64,000 bases of DNA from Prevotella sp. Lineage in GTDB: Bacteria > Bacteroidota > Bacteroidia > Bacteroidales > Bacteroidaceae. The translations under genes were made by a program, and so were the position numbers. This document shows, piece after piece, positions 60,245 through 64,000 of the stretch. Within the stretch, counting starts at the first letter, position 1. The number at the start of each line of letters is the position of its first letter. Location of the stretch: positions 56,484 to 120,483 of the forward strand of contig JAFTGH010000023.1 in the NCBI GenBank assembly GCA_017458005.1, given 5' to 3'. The notes under the pieces were generated by a model that saw nothing but the letters and a program-made list of their open reading frames with translations, did no database searches and was not told the origin of the DNA.

Positions 60245-61420
60245 ATGGAAGAGAATAAAAATATGACAAATAACGATGTTGTCATTCAGCAAGGACAAGC
60301 ATCGGGCCTTACTTCTATGAATGATTTGTATATTGATGCTTGTACCATCATTGATCAGGCACAGGATTTGGCCTATCGTTCCGTAAATGAAGTTCTTGTA
60401 AAACGAAACTGGCTACTCGGGCTTCGGATTCAACATGAAGTGTTGAAAGGAAAGCGTGCAGAATATGGCGAGAAGATTATCAAGCAATTGTCAAAAGAAC
60501 TGACGATAAGATACAAAACAGGGTTTACAAAAACTAATCTATATAACTATGTCGGATTCTATGTTGCTTGGCCAGGCTTTTTCCACGCAGTGAGTGGAAA
60601 ATCATCGGACAGTCTTTACGACGACATTTTCCACGCGCTGCGTGGAAAATCTGCGGACTACGACATTCTGAACTCGCTGCACTCAAAATCTCCAATACGT
60701 CTGTCGTGGACTCACTATCGCATTATCTTGCAGGAGACTACGGATAGAGGACGTGCATGGTATGAACAAGAAGCGGTGCGCGAGATGTGGAGCACACGCA
60801 CGTTGCAGCGTAATGTGTCATCGCAATACTTCCACAGACTATTGCAGTCGCAAAATCAAAAAGTTGTGCATAGTGAAATGCAAACCCTCACAGCACCATT
60901 GCAAGATAAACTGGAATACTTGAAAAATCCCGTTGTAGCAGAGTTTCTTGGCTTTAAGAACAATACCGATTATACAGAAAGTAATCTGGAGCAAAGCATC
61001 ATCGACCACTTGATACCTTTCCTTATGGAGTTGGGTAAGGGGTTTGCTTTCGTTGACCGTCAGAAGCATATACATACCGAAAAGGAAGACTACTATATAG
61101 ACTTGGTATTCTACAATTATCATCTGCGTTGTTTTGTACTCATTGACCTGAAAACCACCAAACTGCGATACCAAGACGTAGGTCAGATGGATATGTACGT
61201 CAAGATGTACGATGACTTAATGCGTCCCGAAGGTCATAATCCTACTATCGGTTTGTTGCTCTGTGCAGAAACAGACGAAGATGTCGCACATTATTCTGTC
61301 CTAAACAATAACGACCAACTCTTCGCAGCCAAATACCTCACCTATATGCCGACACAAGAGGAATTGCGGCGAGAGATAGAACAGCAAAAGGAGTTCTTCA
61401 GATTACAGAATGAGAAATAG
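60245..61420 (+). CDS. DUF1016 (YhcG-type) PD-(D/E)XK nuclease domain protein
   Basis: 391 residues from MEENKNMTNNDVV. The N-terminal DUF1016 helical domain (YRSVNEVLVKRNWLLGLRI, AEYGEKIIKQLSKEL, LSWTHYRIIL, WYEQEAVREMWSTRTLQRNV) and the C-terminal PD-(D/E)XK-like fold (FAFVDRQKHIHTEKEDYYID, CFVLIDLKTTKL with Asp-x-Lys, QMDMYVKMYDD) are complete. Such proteins occur near restriction-modification and defence loci. Residues about 112-136 come from two palindromes spaced 48 bp (FFHAVSGKSSD and IFHALRGKSAD), in the family's variable zone. No methylase or restriction gene is nearby. Confidence 0.9.
   Translation: MEENKNMTNNDVVIQQGQASGLTSMNDLYIDACTIIDQAQDLAYRSVNEVLVKRNWLLGLRIQHEVLKGKRAEYGEKIIKQLSKELTIRYKTGFTKTNLYNYVGFYVAWPGFFHAVSGKSSDSLYDDIFHALRGKSADYDILNSLHSKSPIRLSWTHYRIILQETTDRGRAWYEQEAVREMWSTRTLQRNVSSQYFHRLLQSQNQKVVHSEMQTLTAPLQDKLEYLKNPVVAEFLGFKNNTDYTESNLEQSIIDHLIPFLMELGKGFAFVDRQKHIHTEKEDYYIDLVFYNYHLRCFVLIDLKTTKLRYQDVGQMDMYVKMYDDLMRPEGHNPTIGLLLCAETDEDVAHYSVLNNNDQLFAAKYLTYMPTQEELRREIEQQKEFFRLQNEK
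60579..60650 (+). repeat. Two palindromes, 48 bp apart, in the DUF1016 gene
   Basis: The first, TTTTCCAC...GTGGAAAA (60579-60601), is imperfect in the middle. The second, ATTTTCCACGC with GCGTGGAAAAT (60626-60650), is perfect with 11-bp arms and a 3-nt centre. The 48-bp spacing equals 16 codons, so the unit repeats in frame as (F/I)FHA(V/L)xGKS(S/A)D. Confidence 0.85.
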
Positions 61421-61421
61421 C

Positions 61422-61850
61422 ATGGCGACAGATTCTTCTATAATTGAAAAATGGATACCCTTACAATATATTGTGGGGGAATGTTCCGTGTCAAGAATTG
61501 AATATGATGCCACTAATTTGCTGGTTGAATTAGATTCATTTCATTTGGGACGAACTATTGAAATCATTTTTTCTGATGTGTTTTCGTATAGAATGACATT
61601 AGAACATTTTCGATGGGCAGAATTTGTCAATACTCCCCAAACGTCTGCAACCCTCATCAAAGTGGAAAATTCTAATTATATTAAATGGCTGGAAGACGCA
61701 GGGGTAAAGCAATTGTATGATTCCTCTTTGAACATTATCCATTATATGTTGCAAACCACAGAACATATAATTGATGTCGCATTGTTGCGCAATTCTTCGA
61801 TAACAATAGATGGGAAAGAGATTATTTGTAACTCTGCCGTAGAATCATAA
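61422..61850 (+). CDS. Unknown 142-residue protein in the accessory island
   Basis: Starts MATDSSIIEKWIPLQYIVGE one base after the DUF1016 stop; an in-frame ATG at 61410 overlaps that gene. No signal peptide or membrane helix is apparent and the family is not recognised. Size and mixed alpha-beta look resemble small immunity-type proteins, but no motif supports this. AT-rich codons differ from the housekeeping genes of the window. Probably cotranscribed with DUF1016. Confidence 0.6.
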   Translation: MATDSSIIEKWIPLQYIVGECSVSRIEYDATNLLVELDSFHLGRTIEIIFSDVFSYRMTLEHFRWAEFVNTPQTSATLIKVENSNYIKWLEDAGVKQLYDSSLNIIHYMLQTTEHIIDVALLRNSSITIDGKEIICNSAVES

Positions 61851-61874
61851 AATATGTAAATTCCAATTTTTTGA

Positions 61875-63233
61875 ATGAGGATATTTAAGTTTATATTTGG
61901 AGAGCAGCCCACGATTCCACAGAAAGCATTCGCCTGGTTTATGGTGTCAACGCTATTGCTATGGCCGATATTTTTCTTTGTGTCAATATTCTTCTTCGAC
62001 GCTCCCATCCGCTCTGCTGTTGACAATATCTGTCGCATGGGCATGGTGCTGACCATCTGGCTCTATCCGCTCTACCTTTTTCCGCTGATGGCACTATGGT
62101 TCAGACTGTCCAAACGCATGGGGGCAACATGGCTGTTTTACTGCTGTCCGCTGATACCTGTGGCCGTTTTTTCATTGTTTATGGCAATCGGCTCAAGCGA
62201 ATATGCCGAGCGTAAACCAGAGGGATATGACCCACAGACATTCAAACGCATAAATGATGCGTATGCAGTAGATGCCAACCACGTGTATTATTTGAACGAA
62301 GTTCTGGAAGGAGCCAATCCTGCTTCTTTTCACGCACTTGATGAGAACTATGCTGTTGATTCGCAATGTGTATGGTATAATGGATGCTGCGTCGTAGGTG
62401 CTGACCCTTCAACCTTTGTTGCGCCAAGCGACAATGTTACTCTAAGTCACGATGTCCACGATTACTACATGAAAACTCAGCCGCTCCATGTGGTGGACAT
62501 AGGTACTTTCAAGCAAATTGACGACAGTTGGGCTATAGACAGTCTGAATGTGTATTATCTTAACATGCCGGCAGAAGATAAGGCAGTCCCCCTTGGCGAT
62601 TACCACACATTCCGGGCATTGAATAATTTCTTTGCGGCCGATGACAAGCACGTCTATTACGAAAACAATCTGGTGGAGGGTGCCGACCCAAAGTCTTTCA
62701 CTATATTGGAGGGGCAATATCACTATGCGAAAGACAAGAACCGCGTCTATTGCAAAGCCTACGGTTCACCCATACGAGACTTCGCTGCATTGAGTCATAA
62801 AAACATGGAGAATAGCCTTTGGGGGGCCTTCCATACTGATGGCAAAACGGTGTATAATCCTGAGTTGATGCCCATGCCCTCGGGTACGGACTTCGCTACT
62901 ATCCACAGGGTTGAGCCCTACCGTGACTGGTATGCAGATAAAGCGCATGTCTACTATGGAAACCATCTGTTGCCAGAAGCCAATCCAAAGACATTCAAAG
63001 TATTTCCTTCACACTATATATCAGAGGTTGAGGTGTCAAGTATTAACAAATCTTCCACCTATTCACATGACGATTCGCATGTCTATTGTCGTGATTCCTT
63101 GATGTACGGAGTTGACATTCCCTCTTTCATCTGTGGCCAAGACTTCGTTTCCTCCCAATCTTTTGCCTTCGACAAGAACCGTTTTTACCAAGGAGAGCCC
63201 AATCCCCGAATCAATGAATTGCGAAAGAAGTAA
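61875..63233 (+). CDS. DKNYY-repeat membrane protein
   Basis: 452 residues. Three hydrophobic helices in the first 110 residues (AFAWFMVSTLLLWPIFFFVS, MVLTIWLYPLYLFPLMALWF, WLFYCCPLIPVAVFSLFMAI) precede a long soluble part. There units like DDKHVYYENNLVEGADPKSF, DKNRVYC and DKAHVYYGNHLLPEANPKTF recur about eight times. These are DKNYY-type repeats; their role is not known. The soluble part should face the periplasm. It stands 24 nt after the unknown protein and converges with the toxin remnant. Confidence 0.8.
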   Translation: MRIFKFIFGEQPTIPQKAFAWFMVSTLLLWPIFFFVSIFFFDAPIRSAVDNICRMGMVLTIWLYPLYLFPLMALWFRLSKRMGATWLFYCCPLIPVAVFSLFMAIGSSEYAERKPEGYDPQTFKRINDAYAVDANHVYYLNEVLEGANPASFHALDENYAVDSQCVWYNGCCVVGADPSTFVAPSDNVTLSHDVHDYYMKTQPLHVVDIGTFKQIDDSWAIDSLNVYYLNMPAEDKAVPLGDYHTFRALNNFFAADDKHVYYENNLVEGADPKSFTILEGQYHYAKDKNRVYCKAYGSPIRDFAALSHKNMENSLWGAFHTDGKTVYNPELMPMPSGTDFATIHRVEPYRDWYADKAHVYYGNHLLPEANPKTFKVFPSHYISEVEVSSINKSSTYSHDDSHVYCRDSLMYGVDIPSFICGQDFVSSQSFAFDKNRFYQGEPNPRINELRKK

Positions 63234-63246
63234 ATTCCAATTTACT
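63231..63246. terminator. Small inverted repeat between converging genes
   Basis: GTAAATT-CC-AATTTAC is a perfect 7-bp inverted repeat (9 bp with flanking AA/TT). It holds the TAA stops of both the DKNYY gene and the toxin remnant. Too AT-rich to be a strong terminator. Confidence 0.3.
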
Positions 63247-63391
63247 TGAAGTAACGGGATATGATTTTGGTAATAGGTACATCGTGACCGCCCTTCATTA
63301 CACGCTGTGCTATGCGCGAGGGATTGATGGAAGGGTGATTGGTTGAAACAAAGATCACAATGAGGACAGGCTTATGCTCGTTTACAGCCAT
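63242..63391 (-). pseudogene. Zeta-toxin-family ATPase, internally deleted
   Basis: 49 codons. It begins MAVNEHKPVLIVI, which looks like the strand before the P-loop of zeta-type ATPases (usually followed by AGPNGSGKTT). It then jumps to FVSTNHPSINPSRIAQRVMK and GGHDVPITKIISRYFK, which matches the region after the catalytic core. The P-loop and about 100 residues are missing, and the protein stops soon after KIISRY, well short of the family's end. It overlaps the upstream small gene by 10 nt, a typical toxin-antitoxin arrangement. Without the P-loop it cannot act as a kinase. Confidence 0.65.
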
Positions 63392-63561
63392 GCTACACAG
63401 ACTTTCTGAGTATCTACTTTCAGTTGCTCGAAATAGCGGGCGGTGGCCTCGTCGTTTGTACGCTTGGCTTCTTCTGCCGCTTCCTTCATCAACTGCGAAA
63501 GCACTTCGTCAGTAGGCTCCTCCATGCTCGTCAGCCTATAAGTATCAATTGTTTGCTTCAT
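63382..63561 (-). CDS. Small protein partner (likely antitoxin) of the zeta-type remnant
   Basis: 59 residues, MKQTIDTYRLTSMEEPTDEV and a helical, charged remainder. It is like the short proteins that precede zeta-type ATPase genes in Bacteroidota. A longer frame starts at 63690, but the ATG at 63561 fits family length and lies 20 nt after a TAACTTTG element. The gene looks complete while the toxin behind it is broken, so it is probably an orphan antitoxin. No DNA-binding motif is evident. Confidence 0.65.
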   Translation of the reverse strand: MKQTIDTYRLTSMEEPTDEVLSQLMKEAAEEAKRTNDEATARYFEQLKVDTQKVCVAWL

Positions 63562-63581
63562 ATCTGCGTTAATTAACGAGG

Positions 63582-63589
63582 CAAAGTTA
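63582..63589 (-). promoter_or_regulatory. -7 element (TAACTTTG) of the toxin-antitoxin remnant
   Basis: Minus-strand TAACTTTG is 20 nt before the ATG at 63561, divergent from the AraC remnant's promoter at 63643. Confidence 0.5.
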
Positions 63590-63642
63590 CGAATAATTTG
63601 CGAAAAGTAAGCGGTTTTGAATGGAAAGTTATAAAAATGTTG

Positions 63643-63650
63643 TACCTTTG
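63643..63650 (+). promoter_or_regulatory. -7 element (TACCTTTG) 8 nt before the AraC remnant's ATG
   Basis: TACCTTTG ends eight bases before ATG 63659, the same spacing as in tonB (33200), so this transcript too would be almost leaderless. Confidence 0.5.
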
Positions 63651-63658
63651 CCCTCGTT

Positions 63659-63760
63659 ATGGATAAGATTCTGAAGGTACATACCGTCAACGACTACGCC
63701 CGCTACATCGGGACACCGGAACTGCACCCGCTCGTCTCAGTGATTCATTATAACGAGTAG
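63659..63760 (+). pseudogene. AraC-family regulator, N-terminal fragment
   Basis: 33 codons, with VNDYARYIGTPELHPLVSVI then HYNE and a TAG stop. The VNDYARYIG.PxLHPLVSVIHY block is the usual N-terminus of a Bacteroidota AraC-family regulator of about 300 residues. Neither the cupin-like rest nor the C-terminal helix-turn-helix follows in any frame before the window's end. It is therefore a truncated gene, cut off just after HPLVSVIHY. Confidence 0.6.
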
Positions 63761-63898
63761 GAGTACTCTGTTTAAGTTCTTTTATTTCAGACGAAAAGTG
63801 CCGCTGTCAAGAAAATTGGTCGAAAAACGTGTATGGATTTTTGGTGCTTCTAGAAATTAAGGAGGCAAAAAACGGGACATTTTGGGGCTAAAAACGAG

Positions 63899-63980
63899 GA
63901 AGGCCGTACCTTCGAGGGACGATAGTAGGCTCTTCACGGTCGGGAGGAGGCACCTCCCGGTCACGAAGAGCCTACCTTTC
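63899..63980. repeat. Copy 2 of the AGGGACGA hairpin element
   Basis: TTCGAGGGACGATAGTAGGC is followed by a long hairpin: GTAGGCTCTTC (63925) pairs with GAAGAGCCTAC (63965), and inside it CGGGAGG (63941) with CCTCCCG (63953). GGCTGCAAAA closes the window. The core and the GGCTGCAAA neighbour match copy 1 at 15893-15992. Nothing coding is seen in 63761-63898. Confidence 0.6.
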
Positions 63981-64000
63981 TCAGCCAGAAGGCTGCAAAA

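Noticed and set aside
63761-63898. Possible further coding sequence after the AraC fragment
   Set aside because: Short frames only (for example QTKSAAVKKIGRK) with no family likeness; cannot be supported as a gene.

Overview
The window reads as chromosome from a Bacteroidota anaerobe, most likely a Prevotella-type member of the Bacteroidales. Three things point there. Promoters have the Bacteroidota form (TTTG about 20 nt upstream of TAnnTTTG) rather than a sigma-70 -35/-10. Type IX secretion parts (PorQ, PorE) sit beside probable cargo: a C10 (streptopain/interpain) protease and a 4002-residue BspA-type leucine-rich-repeat protein, both ending in the short C-terminal tail typical of this group. 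The remaining families (alpha-2-macroglobulin-like protein, DUF1573, MeaB, DUF4492 with cytochrome bd, paired ExbD, cellobiose phosphorylase) fit the same lineage.

Layout. 1-983: 3' end of an M6 metalloprotease and its terminator. 1087-3618 (-): clpB. 3755-15763 (-): the giant surface protein, about seven units of about 1.53 kb. 16078-21251 (-): predicted operon of a membrane-anchored unknown, an ADP-forming acyl-CoA ligase and cellobiose phosphorylase. 21325-31405 (+): MATE transporter, alpha-2-macroglobulin-like protein, DUF1573 protein, meaB, ispH. 31430-33093 (-): porQ-cmk. 33216-35970 (+): tonB, polyprenyl synthetase, tatD, tRNA-Ser, then a structured spacer. 36196-39227 (-): C10 protease plus a small peptide gene. 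39357-42131 (+): exbB, unknown, exbD, exbD, Lrp regulator. 42135-44707 (-): rsmF-like, thyA, folA. 44799-46648 (+): membrane protein, PspC, ECF sigma factor, sigma-associated membrane protein. 46623-53959 (-): porE, topB, and the DUF4492-cydA-cydB operon. 54093-59913 (+): coiled-coil anchor, TolC, HlyD and two ABC-2 permeases with no ATPase. 59914-64000: accessory stretch with a DUF1016 nuclease, an unknown, a DKNYY-type protein and three decayed genes (AAA ATPase tail, zeta toxin with its P-loop deleted beside an apparently intact partner, AraC N-terminus).

The most unusual content is repetitive DNA. An inverted element built of 8-bp units lies in frame inside tatD and the ECF sigma gene, and half of it inside cellobiose phosphorylase. 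It encodes related peptides in all three. A second 8-bp repeat (TTTTTACC) fills spacers and also encodes the hydrophobic core of two signal peptides. Further 7-, 8-, 9- and 22-bp arrays occupy other spacers and sit within an rRNA methyltransferase gene; paired palindromes sit in the DUF1016 gene. Several genes (MATE, tonB, rsmF, topB, the AraC remnant) have the TAnnTTTG element only 5-10 nt before the ATG and would give leaderless or nearly leaderless mRNAs. All family calls come from reading the sequence; no database search was run.
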